A stretch of DNA of 64,000 bases, taken from contig CANLHK010000001.1 in the NCBI GenBank assembly GCA_947490615.1, forward strand, positions 248,001 to 312,000. The letters run 5' to 3'. A program made the position numbers and the translations under genes. Origin of the DNA: Planctomycetaceae bacterium (GTDB taxonomy: Bacteria > Planctomycetota > Phycisphaerae > Phycisphaerales > SM1A02). Under the pieces are notes generated by a model. That model was not told the origin of the DNA and did not search any database. It was given only the letters and a program-made list of their open reading frames with translations. Positions within the stretch are counted from its first letter, which is position 1. Each line of letters begins with the position of its first letter. Positions 46,248 through 56,101 of this stretch are shown here, one piece after another.

Positions 46248-47753
46248 TCACGCGAAGAAGCGCGCGTCGACGCACATCCCCTGCGGGATGATCGGGTCGG
46301 CGCGATCGATCATCGTGGCGACGGGATAGACCACAGCGTCAACGGCAAACGCGCCCGCAGGTCGATGGTTTCCGCTGCGACCGAGTCCGCCGAACGGCAA
46401 CTTGCTGCTAGCACCTGCCGTGCCCGTGTTCCAATTCACGCAGCCCGCGCGACACTCCGCGCGAAACTGCTCCCACTGCGACTCGTTGCTGCTGAACAGA
46501 CTTGCTGCGAGTCCGAAGTTCGTAGCGTTGGATTGTTCGATCGCGTCATCGAGATCCCGCGCGCGAGAGATTTGCAGGAATGGGCCGAAGACCTCGGATT
46601 CGTCGCTGCTGCGAGTAAACCGATCGACCTCCACAACGCCAGGCGAGAGAAAGTGTCCCTCGCGCGTGAGCGGCGTGGCTTCGAGGAGCAACCGACCTTG
46701 GCTCGCAAGCGTCTGCTGCGCCGTCAAGACCGCCTCGCGCGCCCCGCTGGTCACCAGTGGCCCCATGAAGGCAGGAACGCCATCGTCGGCGGCTGCAATC
46801 ACGAGATTGGAAGCAAGTTTCAGGATGGTTGGGATGAAGTGATCCGCGATCGAATCCTCCACGATGAGCCGCCGCGTGCAGGTGCAGCGCTGTCCCGTTG
46901 TCGCAAACGCAGCGCGAACGCACTCGATCGCGGCGCGGCGCAGGTCCGCACTCTGCAACACCACCGCAGGATTCGATCCGCCCATTTCTAAGGCGATCAA
47001 GCGTCCTGGCGTGTCGAGGTTCGCTTCAAGGATGCGACGACCAACAGGGAACGAACCCGTGAAGAGCACGCCATCAACATTGCGATGCGTCGAGAGTCGC
47101 GCAGCGATCGCCGCGGTCCCCTGCACAACATTGAAGACACCAGGCGGGAAGCCCGCTTCGTGTGCGAGCTCCGCCATCAACTGCCCGACTGCTGCCGCTT
47201 TCTCGCTGGGCTTGAAGACGATGGTGTTTCCAAGCAGGAGTGCTGGAACGATGTGACCGTTGGGGAGATGCGCAGGAAAGTTGAACGGACCAAGCACCGC
47301 CATCACGCCGTGCGGACGGAAACTGCAGATGCCTGTCTTACCTGCACCTGCTTCGACGCTGAATCCCGTGACGCGCGCGAGCACGCGATCCTCGAGTGTG
47401 ATCGTGACCTTCTCGGCGACGATCTTGGCTTCGAGCTCCGCTTCCCATTTCACCTTGCCGACCTCACGCGAGATCGCTGCGGCAAGTCGCGCAGCGTGCC
47501 GCACGCACACTTCCCGCCAACGCTCGAGGAAGATGCGACGCTCCTCAACGGTGCGGGCGCTCCACGCGGGAAACGCTCGGCGTGCTGCGTCGACCGCGCG
47601 TTGGGCGTGGTCGAAGTTGGGCGTGCCCGTCCACACGACGCGCGTCGGTTGGGCAGGATCGCGCGTGACGATCTCGTCACCCTGAAGCGGATGAAACGCG
47701 CCGTCGAAGTAGTCGCATGGTTGGTGTGAGAGAAACGCGCCAGACGCGAGCAT
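46248..47753 (-). CDS. astD: N-succinylglutamate 5-semialdehyde dehydrogenase
   Basis: 501 aa NAD-dependent aldehyde dehydrogenase of the arginine succinyltransferase pathway. Motifs: VMAVLGPFNFPAHLPNGHIV, LFTGSFPVGRRIL, general base in ALEMGGSNPAVVL (Glu ~256), catalytic Cys in TTGQRCTCTRRLIV (~291), FGPFLQISR and LPFGGLGRSGNHRP. The PAHLPNGHIVPAL stretch is typical of AstD. Start 47753 has CCAGGA ~9 nt upstream; the frame opens upstream with TTG. Follows astA by 45 bp in the same orientation. Confidence 0.9.
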   Translation of the reverse strand: MLASGAFLSHQPCDYFDGAFHPLQGDEIVTRDPAQPTRVVWTGTPNFDHAQRAVDAARRAFPAWSARTVEERRIFLERWREVCVRHAARLAAAISREVGKVKWEAELEAKIVAEKVTITLEDRVLARVTGFSVEAGAGKTGICSFRPHGVMAVLGPFNFPAHLPNGHIVPALLLGNTIVFKPSEKAAAVGQLMAELAHEAGFPPGVFNVVQGTAAIAARLSTHRNVDGVLFTGSFPVGRRILEANLDTPGRLIALEMGGSNPAVVLQSADLRRAAIECVRAAFATTGQRCTCTRRLIVEDSIADHFIPTILKLASNLVIAAADDGVPAFMGPLVTSGAREAVLTAQQTLASQGRLLLEATPLTREGHFLSPGVVEVDRFTRSSDESEVFGPFLQISRARDLDDAIEQSNATNFGLAASLFSSNESQWEQFRAECRAGCVNWNTGTAGASSKLPFGGLGRSGNHRPAGAFAVDAVVYPVATMIDRADPIIPQGMCVDARFFA

Positions 47754-47798
47754 CGAGTTCAATCCTGGCCTTTCGAGCCTGCAGCCACCCAAACGACA

Positions 47799-48860
47799 TC
47801 ACGGCTTCTTCACGCGGCGATGCTTGCGCTTGGACTCAGGGAGCGGCGTGAAACCAACGGACACTCCACCCTTGGAAACCGCGCCCGCGCCGATCGCCTC
47901 AAGCGTCGCCTCGGGAAGCACGAGGCCACTCGGGGTCATCGCATAGACGCTTCGCGTGGCGCGGAATCCACCGCGACCCTTGTGCGAGACGAGGCACTCC
48001 TCGCCCTGTTCGACCGTTCCAACTTCGGCGCGGGTTGAAATCGTGCTCTTCACGAGAGGCACATCGTCGACCCGCGCATCGAGATACGGGCCTCCGTCAA
48101 AGGGATCGACATGGCCGTGGTACTTGAACCCCTGCTTCTCAAGCATGCGTTTGGCGGGTTCGGTTTCATCACCGACGCGACCGATGAGGGCGCGCGCTTC
48201 TGGTGGAAGCAACGACACGAAGATCTGTTCCTTGGGCCAAAGCGAGAGCAGGAACTCCTTCGAGCGTGAGCTGAAGAGATCGGCTTCTTTGTAGGAGAGG
48301 TTGATGAAGCGCCGCCCGAGATACTCCCACAAGAGCGTGCCCGAGTCAGGCGTGAGCGGACCCATCATCTCGGCAAGGATGCGCTCGGCGAACATCTCCC
48401 GATGAAGCGCGATGAAGTGAAAGCGAATGAGTGAGAGCAAGGAGCCGAGGCGCTCAGGATGTCCGCGGAAACCAGGAGCGAGGATGAGGCCGCCGACTTC
48501 GCTTGGCCCGCTGGTGTCGGTGCCGATCTCGAGCGTGGTGTGCACCTGTCCGCCTCGCAGATCTTCGCTGTAAAACTCGCGTTTTCCCGTCTTGAGGTAG
48601 ATGTGCGGATGCCCATCCCACGAGACGCAGCAGAGCACCGAGCAGGTGCCGATGACCTCGCCCGCCTCGCGGTCTTCGAGCACAAACATGAACTCGCGCT
48701 GGCGGATGTCCTCGACATCACCGCTGAAGCTGTTGCGACTGCGGCCAATCTTTGCAGCAAGGAGATCCTTGTCCGCAGGAAGATTGATGAAGTGGACCAT
48801 CTTCGCGAGCTTCAAGAGCGTCGAGAGATCGTCGAGGATGGCTGGTCGAATCACGAACAC
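47799..48860 (-). CDS. astA: Arginine/ornithine N-succinyltransferase
   Basis: 353 aa GNAT-like enzyme of the AST pathway, transferring succinyl from succinyl-CoA to arginine (or ornithine in some members). Signatures: FVIRPAILDDLSTLLKLAKM, NSFSGDVEDIRQREFMFVLE, EVGGLILAPGFRGHPERLGS, and GHVDPFDGGPYLDARVDDVP. The C-terminus is basic (KRKHRRVKK). GTG start with GAAGG ~10 nt upstream. Lies between astC and astD; astB and astE are not in the window. Confidence 0.93.
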   Translation of the reverse strand: MFVIRPAILDDLSTLLKLAKMVHFINLPADKDLLAAKIGRSRNSFSGDVEDIRQREFMFVLEDREAGEVIGTCSVLCCVSWDGHPHIYLKTGKREFYSEDLRGGQVHTTLEIGTDTSGPSEVGGLILAPGFRGHPERLGSLLSLIRFHFIALHREMFAERILAEMMGPLTPDSGTLLWEYLGRRFINLSYKEADLFSSRSKEFLLSLWPKEQIFVSLLPPEARALIGRVGDETEPAKRMLEKQGFKYHGHVDPFDGGPYLDARVDDVPLVKSTISTRAEVGTVEQGEECLVSHKGRGGFRATRSVYAMTPSGLVLPEATLEAIGAGAVSKGGVSVGFTPLPESKRKHRRVKKP

Positions 48861-48887
48861 GGTGCGATGGCCTTCAGGGTGGGCGCT

Positions 48888-50327
48888 TCAAATGGTCCGC
48901 GCGAAGGACTTCTCCATGATCTCGAACACGGGACCGAACTGCTCAGGCTTCATCACTGCAAACGGCGGAAGGAAGCGCAGGTGATACGGCCCGTGCCCGC
49001 AGCTGAACGCGATGACGCCATCCTCAAAGAGGTTGTTGAGCAGTCGCCCAATCATCTCGCGATTGCCACCGTAGGGCGTGAGTCGCATCATGCCACCGAC
49101 TCCGCCAACAACCGACTTCGTGGTTCGACCTTGCGCGTTGGTCACTGGAGGGAACCACGAGGGATGCTTGCTGACGAAGGCCTCGGCGTGCTGGCGGTAC
49201 GCGGCGAAGAGCGCTGCAATGCGTCCGTTCTTCCCATAGAAACCACCCGATTGGAGCCGCTCAAGAATGGTGATGCCCGTGCGCAGCGCGCTCGTCGAGG
49301 CTGCGAAGGTGCCCGAGAGCAATCCCGCCTTCGGATTGAACTCGGCGGTGTACAAGCAGGCGCAGGCTTGGGTGATCTTGCCCACAGTCACCACATCGAT
49401 GTAGGAGCCCAACTCGAGCGCTTCAAAGGCAAACATGCTCTCGGTGCGCCCGAAAGTCTGCACTTCGTCATCCCACACGGGGATGCCCGCCTTGCGTGCC
49501 GCCTCAAAGAGCGCCACGAAGAACTCGCGCGGCGCAGCGTTGAAACCGCCTTCACCTTGCACGAGCTCCGCGATCAAACAGCCGTGTTGGCCTGGGTAGC
49601 GATGGATGTACTGCTCCAACTGCCCGAGGGTCGCAGCCAGCGAGCGCTCGAGCCCGAGGTCCGCGTCGTAGAACGGGAGATAGTCGACGAGCACATTGAG
49701 CGCGATCCCTTGCCGATACGCCGAGGTGTCACCGATCTGTGACATCGTGGTCGACCGACCCATGAAGCAATCGGCGAACGCGATGATGCGCGGCGCGGCG
49801 CCCGTCTTCTGCTGACAAAGTTTCAGCGCAGCTTCGTTGGCCATGCATCCTGAGTTGGTCACGAAGCAGTGACGAAGGCGCGAGCTCTTGGCGGCTTCTT
49901 TGGCGAGGATTTCGCCGAAGGCAATCGCATCGGTGTTGAACTGCAAGTTGCCTTGCATGATGAGATCGCTCATCGAGCCGCGCATCGACGCTTCCACGAG
50001 GTCGAGGTCGCCGTGCCCAAACATGTGCACGCCGATGCCGTTGATGAGATCCCACTTCACGCTTCCATCGATGAGTTCGACGAGCGCGCCGTGGCCGAGG
50101 CCTGAGCCGAGGTAGGGATAGAGCGGCGCGCGTCCGCGCACCTCGGTCGCGCGCTTGAGCCACGCGTCGAGCGTGACTTTGAGTTCGGCGCGAGGAGCAC
50201 GCGCGCCCGTCAAGGTGCGCTGCTTGGCGGCGAGCTCTGCGCGAATCGTTCGAATCGCCTCTTCGATCGCGGGGTTCGACTCGAGTTCAGAGGCGACGGT
50301 CCGAGGGGCTGTTGGTTGCGTCATCAT
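48888..50327 (-). CDS. astC: Class III aminotransferase, probable succinylornithine aminotransferase
   Basis: 479 aa PLP enzyme. Substrate/cofactor motifs YPYLGSGLGHGALVELIDGS, FVTNSGCMANEAALKLCQQK, ELVQGEGGFNAAPREFFVAL, WDDEVQTFGRTESMFAFEAL and the Schiff-base lysine in VVTVGKITQACACLYTAEFN (~317). Position directly upstream of astA-astD implies it converts N-succinylornithine to succinylglutamate semialdehyde, the AstC step; by sequence alone it could be an acetylornithine, ornithine or lysine aminotransferase. Two adjacent ATG codons (50327, 50324) are possible starts. Confidence 0.82.
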   Translation of the reverse strand: MMTQPTAPRTVASELESNPAIEEAIRTIRAELAAKQRTLTGARAPRAELKVTLDAWLKRATEVRGRAPLYPYLGSGLGHGALVELIDGSVKWDLINGIGVHMFGHGDLDLVEASMRGSMSDLIMQGNLQFNTDAIAFGEILAKEAAKSSRLRHCFVTNSGCMANEAALKLCQQKTGAAPRIIAFADCFMGRSTTMSQIGDTSAYRQGIALNVLVDYLPFYDADLGLERSLAATLGQLEQYIHRYPGQHGCLIAELVQGEGGFNAAPREFFVALFEAARKAGIPVWDDEVQTFGRTESMFAFEALELGSYIDVVTVGKITQACACLYTAEFNPKAGLLSGTFAASTSALRTGITILERLQSGGFYGKNGRIAALFAAYRQHAEAFVSKHPSWFPPVTNAQGRTTKSVVGGVGGMMRLTPYGGNREMIGRLLNNLFEDGVIAFSCGHGPYHLRFLPPFAVMKPEQFGPVFEIMEKSFARTI

Positions 50328-50418
50328 GGAATTCGGCTCTCGCTGCGCGAAATGCGGAGTCCTGTTGTCGTCCGTTGCACGGGGTGGCCTGCAGCGTATG
50401 CCGAGGGATTCGGGCGCG

Positions 50419-51642
50419 TTACAGGACGCGTGCCTGCCGCGCGAGCAGGATCGCGAGCATGGCGGCCCGCGGAGCCATCGAATCGAGCTCGATGTACTCG
50501 TCGGTGCGGTGCAGATTGCCGCCGCGCGGGCCCATCGTGTCGATCGTGGCCAGCCCCTCCGCCTGCATGAGATTGCCGTCGGACACGCCGCCCGACTTGC
50601 CAAAGCCGATCTTCTCACCGAGCAGTTCGCCGATGGCGCGCGCCTGTTGGGCGAGTTCGCGCACCGCAGGAGTCTCGGGTTTCGCGGGGCGGTTCGACTC
50701 GTACTCAAGGCGCGTGCGTGGAAGTGGTGCGTCGACAGAAGTCGTGAGGGCGAGCAAGCCACGCTTGAGCGCCTCCTCCCTCGCGCTGTCCTTGAAGCGT
50801 GCGTTGCCCCATCCGCGGGCGCAGTCGGCAACGATGTTCGTGGCCTTGGCACCCTCAAGTGGACCGATGTTCACAACCGTCCCCGCGTCGAGGTCCACGA
50901 GTTTCGCAGCGTCGAGAATCTTGCCAGCAAGCGCGTTGACGGCGCTGACTCCTTGCGCAAAGTCGCGTCCAGCGTGCGCGGCGCGCCCTTCACACTCGAT
51001 GCGGAATGTCGCGCTTCCCAAGCGCTCGAGCACCAGTGAGCCATCAGGAAGTGACGGCTCCATCGCAAGTCCGATGCCGCCAACCTTGGCGTGCGCGCAT
51101 GCTTCACTGCGCACGGCGCGCTGACTTTGCAGACTTCCCGTCTCTTCATCGGAGTTCAGCAGCACCGTCCATGCCGACTGCACGCCGACTTCGGCAAGCA
51201 CTTCAAGCGCATGCATCAGACAGACCAAACCGCCCTTCATGTCGATCGCGCCGGGACCGACCGCGCGCGTGGAACTGCTCCGCACCAGCGTCTGAAAGTC
51301 GCCATGCGGATCGTGCACGGTGTCAAGATGTCCTGTGATGAGGACGCGCGTGCCGACTCCGTCGCGGCGTGCTGCGCGCAAGGCGACAGGCGGTTTCGCG
51401 TCGACTGCTTGGCCAGGCTGCACGATCCACGCAGGCTTGGGATCGCCTGGAATCTCGCTCATTTCAGCACCCAACGCCTGCAGACGCGCAGCGAGCAGCG
51501 CGCGAAGTTGCGCGAGTCCAACCTCGTGACCCGTGCCCGTGGGGATCGCCACATAGCGCGCGAGATCCGACTCCATGCTCGCGCGGCGCTCGATGAGTTT
51601 CGCTGCGATGCGTTGTTCGAGTTCGGACAACTGCTCAGACAT
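50419..51642 (-). CDS. M20-family zinc hydrolase (deacylase/carboxypeptidase)
   Basis: 407 aa. Zinc ligands and catalytic residues: ITGHLDTVHDP (His and Asp), GPGAIDMKGGLVCL (bridging Asp), LLNSDEETGS (catalytic Glu), EPSLPDGSLV and a C-terminal MGPRGGNLHRTDEYI (His). Members include ArgE, DapE and carboxypeptidase G2. Its place beside astC-astA-astD makes N-succinylglutamate or N-succinylornithine a plausible substrate, replacing AstE; its overlap with dapF also allows a role in diaminopimelate synthesis. The ATG at 51642 overlaps the dapF stop by 8 bp. Confidence 0.88.
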   Translation of the reverse strand: MSEQLSELEQRIAAKLIERRASMESDLARYVAIPTGTGHEVGLAQLRALLAARLQALGAEMSEIPGDPKPAWIVQPGQAVDAKPPVALRAARRDGVGTRVLITGHLDTVHDPHGDFQTLVRSSSTRAVGPGAIDMKGGLVCLMHALEVLAEVGVQSAWTVLLNSDEETGSLQSQRAVRSEACAHAKVGGIGLAMEPSLPDGSLVLERLGSATFRIECEGRAAHAGRDFAQGVSAVNALAGKILDAAKLVDLDAGTVVNIGPLEGAKATNIVADCARGWGNARFKDSAREEALKRGLLALTTSVDAPLPRTRLEYESNRPAKPETPAVRELAQQARAIGELLGEKIGFGKSGGVSDGNLMQAEGLATIDTMGPRGGNLHRTDEYIELDSMAPRAAMLAILLARQARVL

Positions 51643-52597
51643 GCGCCGCTCCATCAACCACAACTCCATGCTCACGCAGCGCGCCTGAGAGCGCCGAAAG
51701 ATCGACCTCGCCCTCAAACACTTCGGTCGCTGGCCCCGTCATGCGCACGCTCGCGCCATCGTGTGGCCACTCGAGCCGAAGCGGACCTCCAGGAAGTTGC
51801 GCGCGCAGCGTGCGCGGACATGCGCGCAGCAACACACCCGCAACACACACGGCACTCGCACCAGTGCCACATGCGAGCGTGATGCCTGAGCCGCGCTCCC
51901 AAGTTCGCATCGTCGCCTCACCTGCGGTCGGACCGAACTGAACAAAGTGCGCGTTGATGCGCGCGGGAAACCACGGGTCCTGCTCGATGCGCGGACCAAC
52001 GAGTTCGAGTGGCACCTTCGACGGATCCTCACACGCGAAGATCGCGTGGGGATTCCCCATCGAAACTAAGGTGAGATGCGGCTCGACCGCAGCGTCCTTC
52101 CACCATTGCGTCGGGCCCCAGCGCGCGAGATCGATCGGGTGGGCGACGACTGTCGCGTCGGCCGCGACGCCGTCGATCCGTGCGGGAATCCGCGCGTGCG
52201 CCAGAATCGGCGCACCCATCGCCACACTCGCGCGCGCCACGCGTCCATCGCTGCCGCGCTCCCAGGAAACTTCCAGCACGCCACGAAGCGTCTCGATACG
52301 CAGCGGATTCATGGTGGAGAGCCCGCGATCGACGGCAAACTTCGCGACACAACGAATGCCGTTGCCGCACATCTCACCTTCGCTGCCGTCGGCGTTGAAC
52401 ATGCGCATCCGCAAGTCAGCGTCGGCACGCGTCGGCGCGCAGACGGCGATCAATCCGTCGCTACCGATGGCAAAGTGACGATCACTGACCAACCGCGCAG
52501 CGCTTGCGAAATCGTGCGCGTGATCGGCCATCGCCTGCTGCGTGGCGTCGATGTAGACATAGTCGTTGCCGATGCCGTGCATCTTCGTGAAGCGCAT
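51635..52597 (-). CDS. dapF: Diaminopimelate epimerase
   Basis: 320 aa cofactor-independent epimerase converting LL- to meso-diaminopimelate for lysine and peptidoglycan. Motifs: FTKMHGIGNDYVYIDATQQ, MFNADGSEGEMCGNGIRCVA with the first catalytic Cys, VSMGNPHAIF and WERGSGITLACGTGASAVCV with the second Cys. The usual ERGxGET reads ERGSGITLACGTGA, a minor variation. Slightly longer than the ~275 aa norm. Reaches meso-DAP, implying a DAP-type peptidoglycan. Confidence 0.95.
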   Translation of the reverse strand: MRFTKMHGIGNDYVYIDATQQAMADHAHDFASAARLVSDRHFAIGSDGLIAVCAPTRADADLRMRMFNADGSEGEMCGNGIRCVAKFAVDRGLSTMNPLRIETLRGVLEVSWERGSDGRVARASVAMGAPILAHARIPARIDGVAADATVVAHPIDLARWGPTQWWKDAAVEPHLTLVSMGNPHAIFACEDPSKVPLELVGPRIEQDPWFPARINAHFVQFGPTAGEATMRTWERGSGITLACGTGASAVCVAGVLLRACPRTLRAQLPGGPLRLEWPHDGASVRMTGPATEVFEGEVDLSALSGALREHGVVVDGAAHV

Positions 52598-52614
52598 GGG
52601 CTGAGTGTATCGGT

Positions 52615-54051
52615 TCAGAACGGGAAGAAGCCGACGACGAGCCCCGCGAGGACGATCACCAACGCGCTCCAACGAAGGACAGCCACGAAGGTGTCGATCG
52701 TCATGGCACCTGTCTCGCAACCGACGAGCGTGCGCAGATACGCCTGCCTCCACGCGATCGAACCGTGTCGCCAGCTCGATCGTTCGGCAGGCACATGGTT
52801 CAGAAGCGCAACCGTTCCGAGCGCACCGACCATCGCTTCGATCGCGCCATTGGTCGACTTGATCGATCCGTCGCGCTGCGTTGGCGCGCTCGCCTCAAGC
52901 TCGCGAACACTGAGTAACTGCACCGCAAAGGTGTCGGCTTGTCGCTCAAAGCGCCGGCTCGCAAAGCCGAAGAGCAGCAGTCCGAGCACCATCACACAGG
53001 CCTCTCGTCCAAGACTCGCGGCCTGCGCGATCGACTCCTGCGCGCTCGGCGCTGCTGTTGCTGCGAGTTCTTGATAGAGCATCTCGGCCACGGGCGTCAC
53101 CGCCACGCCTGCGATGGTCCAGCAGGCGAGAATCACCGCGAGCATCCACGCGAGGTGCCGTCGCACCACATGCCCTAGTTCGTGGGCCATGACGGCGCGC
53201 ACCTGCTCTCGCGGCATGCACTCCAAGAGTCCATCCGAAAGCATGACGCAGCGAAGTCCAGGAAATGCACCCATCACCGCCGCGTTGGCGATCAGCCCTT
53301 GCGTGGGCCAGACCCAGATTTCACGCACGCCGACGCCTGCCTCGTGCGCGAGTGCTTCCAGATCATCGCGCGTGGGACCAGCCGCGAGTCTGGTGAGTCC
53401 AAGGAGCGGCGGCACAATCAGCGGAACCAACGCAAAGAGCAGAAGCGCGCCGAAGACTCCGCCCGCCAATCGCGCTTCCTGCACGAGTTCAGGATCCCAT
53501 TGCATCGCCAGCGCGCGCGCGCCTTCACTCGAAAGCAGAGGAACTAAGAGTGGCGCGAGGAGCGGCACGAGTCCAGCGCGCGCCTGAGCGAGCACGAACG
53601 CACCGCGTGACGGCATCGCCTGCAGCGGAGCCAGTTGATCGAGCGCGCGCAGCATCGAGCTCTCGCGCAACCGTTTCTCAACGCTCCACGCTGTCACTGC
53701 CCAGAGCAAGGACGACGCGATCGCGCTGAGCATCAACACCGCGGACACACCGATCGCGCTCAGCGCAGGCTCCCAGACAAGCGGCAGCTCACTCGAGGCA
53801 GCCGTGATCAAGAGGAGCGCGACCGCCCAACCGATCACGCTGTTCGAGGCGAAGAACAACTCGACACCTCTGCGTTGCGCACGATCCATTCCTCTATGCG
53901 CGTTGCGCGCCAGCAACGCACCCGCGGTCAGCGCGCCGATGGGTGCCGCGAGCAACACCAGCAATCCAGCGAACCATCCAAGTGGCAAGAGACCGCCCAG
54001 CTCGCCCGCAAGGAGCGCGATCGAAACTTGCACGATCAAGATCAACTGCAT
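52615..54051 (-). CDS. M48-family membrane zinc metalloprotease
   Basis: 478 aa integral membrane protease of the HtpX/Ste24 class. N-terminal membrane segments (LIVQVSIALLAGELGGLLPL, LLVLLAAPIGALTAGALLAR, VIGWAVALLLITAAS), zinc motif VMAHELGHVVRRHL (HExxH), the downstream catalytic ligand region with GREACVMV, and later FERQADTFAVQLL (third ligand Glu of the family is usually in ExxAD; here RQADTFA). Quality control of membrane proteins is the family role. Ends 17 bp before dapF. Confidence 0.85.
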   Translation of the reverse strand: MQLILIVQVSIALLAGELGGLLPLGWFAGLLVLLAAPIGALTAGALLARNAHRGMDRAQRRGVELFFASNSVIGWAVALLLITAASSELPLVWEPALSAIGVSAVLMLSAIASSLLWAVTAWSVEKRLRESSMLRALDQLAPLQAMPSRGAFVLAQARAGLVPLLAPLLVPLLSSEGARALAMQWDPELVQEARLAGGVFGALLLFALVPLIVPPLLGLTRLAAGPTRDDLEALAHEAGVGVREIWVWPTQGLIANAAVMGAFPGLRCVMLSDGLLECMPREQVRAVMAHELGHVVRRHLAWMLAVILACWTIAGVAVTPVAEMLYQELAATAAPSAQESIAQAASLGREACVMVLGLLLFGFASRRFERQADTFAVQLLSVRELEASAPTQRDGSIKSTNGAIEAMVGALGTVALLNHVPAERSSWRHGSIAWRQAYLRTLVGCETGAMTIDTFVAVLRWSALVIVLAGLVVGFFPF

Positions 54052-54098
54052 GATGGGCTGCGCGAGTGATGACTACGAGTCTGCGGACAGTGCGGCGA

Positions 54099-55556
54099 TC
54101 AGTTCTCAGGTCTGGCCACAGCGCCGAGATCGACCACGAAGCGGTCGTAGCGATAGAAGTCGACACCAATGAGATCCGTCGAGAGGAAGGTGAAGACGAG
54201 CCCGTTGCATCGCGTGCTGTCGGCAAACGCGAAGTCACCGGTGTGCGGCCCCGCGTAGGCGCTGTTCTCGTACTTCTGCGTGTGGTTGTGGTAGTGGAAC
54301 AGCCCGGTGTAGAGCGCATTGAAGAGCGCTTGCGGGCTTTCGTAGCGCAGATCGCCCGACTTGGTACGAGGCGCGAACTCCAGCAACTCGCCATGCCCCG
54401 ACTCGTCAACCGCGACGACTCCACCAAGCTCGGTCGTGCGATCTTCGAGGTCGCGGTCCGCCTGCTCAAACAGGTGGCGGAGCAGTGCTTCCTCGCTCAG
54501 GACATCGAGCGCCATGACCATCGCCGCGAGGTCCGACCAGTGCGCGCGGTGACGCTGCTCGTAGAGATTCTCGGTGAAGCCTGCGCCAAAGCCAGTGAAG
54601 TCAGGGGATGATTTGCGGCGATCGGCGATGCGAGCAGCGATCTCGTCGTAGAGGACCTGCTCGGGTTCGATGAGCAAGTTTGGTCGACGCTCTTTGGCCG
54701 CCACCGCGATCGGCAGCGAACGAATCTCGATCGACTCGCGTCGCTCCTGCGGCATGACCGCGAGCGCTTCGCGCGCCGCTGCAAAAAACGCTGCGTGCTG
54801 CGGCTTGCAGAGTTCGCGCGCCCAGAGCACTTCCTCACGCGTGGTGGGCAACACACCGAGTTCCACGGCGCACCGGGCGAGGTCGGTGAGCATCAAGTCG
54901 CCACGCACGGAGTCTGCGTCGGCAAGCAACGCGCGCAATCGCGCCGAATCGCCCGACTTCATCAGAAGCTCCCAGCAGCGCGCGCGCAGATTGGCCGCTG
55001 TGATTGGGCTTGCCTCTCTCATGGTGCGCAAGAGCGTCGCGCTCACCTGGTCTTCACCGACGATCTTGGCGATCGCAGCGCGTTCGGGACGCTCGTCTTT
55101 CATCACAAAGCCCGTGGCGGGATTGGCCCACGCGCGAATCAGCGTTGGAACCAACGCCTCGATCTTGGCCTCACCGATCATCGCGCAGACGCGCTCGCGC
55201 CACGCCACATCACCCATGCGCGGCAGGCTGTTTTCAAGCGCTTCGACGACGGACTTCGGGTGGGTTTCTTGCAGAAGATCAAACGCCTGAACGCGCGCAT
55301 CGATCGCGTAGCCGTCAGCGGAGATCATCCGACGCAAGGCCGTCTCGGAGGCAGCATCGACTCCGCGCTGACGCGCCGCAGCGATCGCGTCGAAGTACTG
55401 CTCGCGGCCGAGACCTGAGCGCGACATCACTTCCCCTGGGTTCTTCACGCTGTCAGGTCCGCTCTGGCAGCTGAAGAGCGCCGAGGCGAGGAGCGCTGCG
55501 ACGATGCACCGCGTGTGGAGATTTCGGACGTGAACGGCGTGTCGCTTGATGGGCAT
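54099..55556 (-). CDS. Lipoprotein with helical-repeat region
   Basis: 485 aa. N-terminal basic segment, hydrophobic stretch and lipobox (VAALLASALFSCQS) with Cys ~30, so it is probably membrane-anchored. The middle has HEAT-like helical pairs (VDAASETALRRMISADGYAI, VVEALENSLPRMGDVAWRER, EALVPTLIRAWANPATG). The C-terminal part is unlike known families (YTGLFHYHNHTQKYENSAYA). No function assigned. Divergent from the NifU-like gene. Confidence 0.7.
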   Translation of the reverse strand: MPIKRHAVHVRNLHTRCIVAALLASALFSCQSGPDSVKNPGEVMSRSGLGREQYFDAIAAARQRGVDAASETALRRMISADGYAIDARVQAFDLLQETHPKSVVEALENSLPRMGDVAWRERVCAMIGEAKIEALVPTLIRAWANPATGFVMKDERPERAAIAKIVGEDQVSATLLRTMREASPITAANLRARCWELLMKSGDSARLRALLADADSVRGDLMLTDLARCAVELGVLPTTREEVLWARELCKPQHAAFFAAAREALAVMPQERRESIEIRSLPIAVAAKERRPNLLIEPEQVLYDEIAARIADRRKSSPDFTGFGAGFTENLYEQRHRAHWSDLAAMVMALDVLSEEALLRHLFEQADRDLEDRTTELGGVVAVDESGHGELLEFAPRTKSGDLRYESPQALFNALYTGLFHYHNHTQKYENSAYAGPHTGDFAFADSTRCNGLVFTFLSTDLIGVDFYRYDRFVVDLGAVARPEN

Positions 55557-55691
55557 GCACAGACTCTTGAGGTAGAAACTCGTGATGAAGCGCGCGCTGC
55601 GGAGGGCGGCGCCAGCGGCATCAGCGGTCGGAGTGGCTGCGGCTTCAAGGCGCAACGCTCCAAGAGCGCGAAACCGTATCATCCACGACCC

Positions 55692-55991
55692 ATGCCTGAT
55701 CCGCGCACGAGCAACCCCAACCCGAGCGAGCCGAGCCTGCCCGCGGCCGAAACCCGTGGCGAACAGTTGCGGACTGAGGTCTTGCGCGTGCTGGCACTGA
55801 TTCGGCCATCGGTTCAAGAGGACGGCGGGGACATCGAACTGGTGTCAGTCGACGATGCGGGCTTGGTCCGAATCCGCTTCCTGGGCGCCTGCATCGGCTG
55901 CCCTTCCTCTGGAGTAACGCTCCATCACGGGATCGAGCGCTCCCTGCGAGGCCAATTGGGCGCGCACATTCGCGTGGAAGCCGCGCCGTAA
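55692..55991 (+). CDS. NifU C-terminal (Nfu) domain protein
   Basis: 99 aa. Short iron-sulfur scaffold/carrier: VLALIRPSVQEDGGDIELVS and FLGACIGCPSSGVTLHHGIE with the CxxC that binds a [4Fe-4S] cluster between two monomers. This is the SufT/NifU-C stand-alone form common outside Proteobacteria. ATG 55692 has no strong Shine-Dalgarno. csrA follows on the same strand after ~160 bp. Confidence 0.92.
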   Translation: MPDPRTSNPNPSEPSLPAAETRGEQLRTEVLRVLALIRPSVQEDGGDIELVSVDDAGLVRIRFLGACIGCPSSGVTLHHGIERSLRGQLGAHIRVEAAP

Positions 55992-56101
55992 CCCGCGATC
56001 GGTGGCGTCGGCGAGACGGTTCGGCAAGATCCGCGCGCACAAGCAAGTGCGAATCTCCCTGAGGTTTCCTTCCGCGCCAACGGTTCGTCGGGTAGTCTGA
56101 T

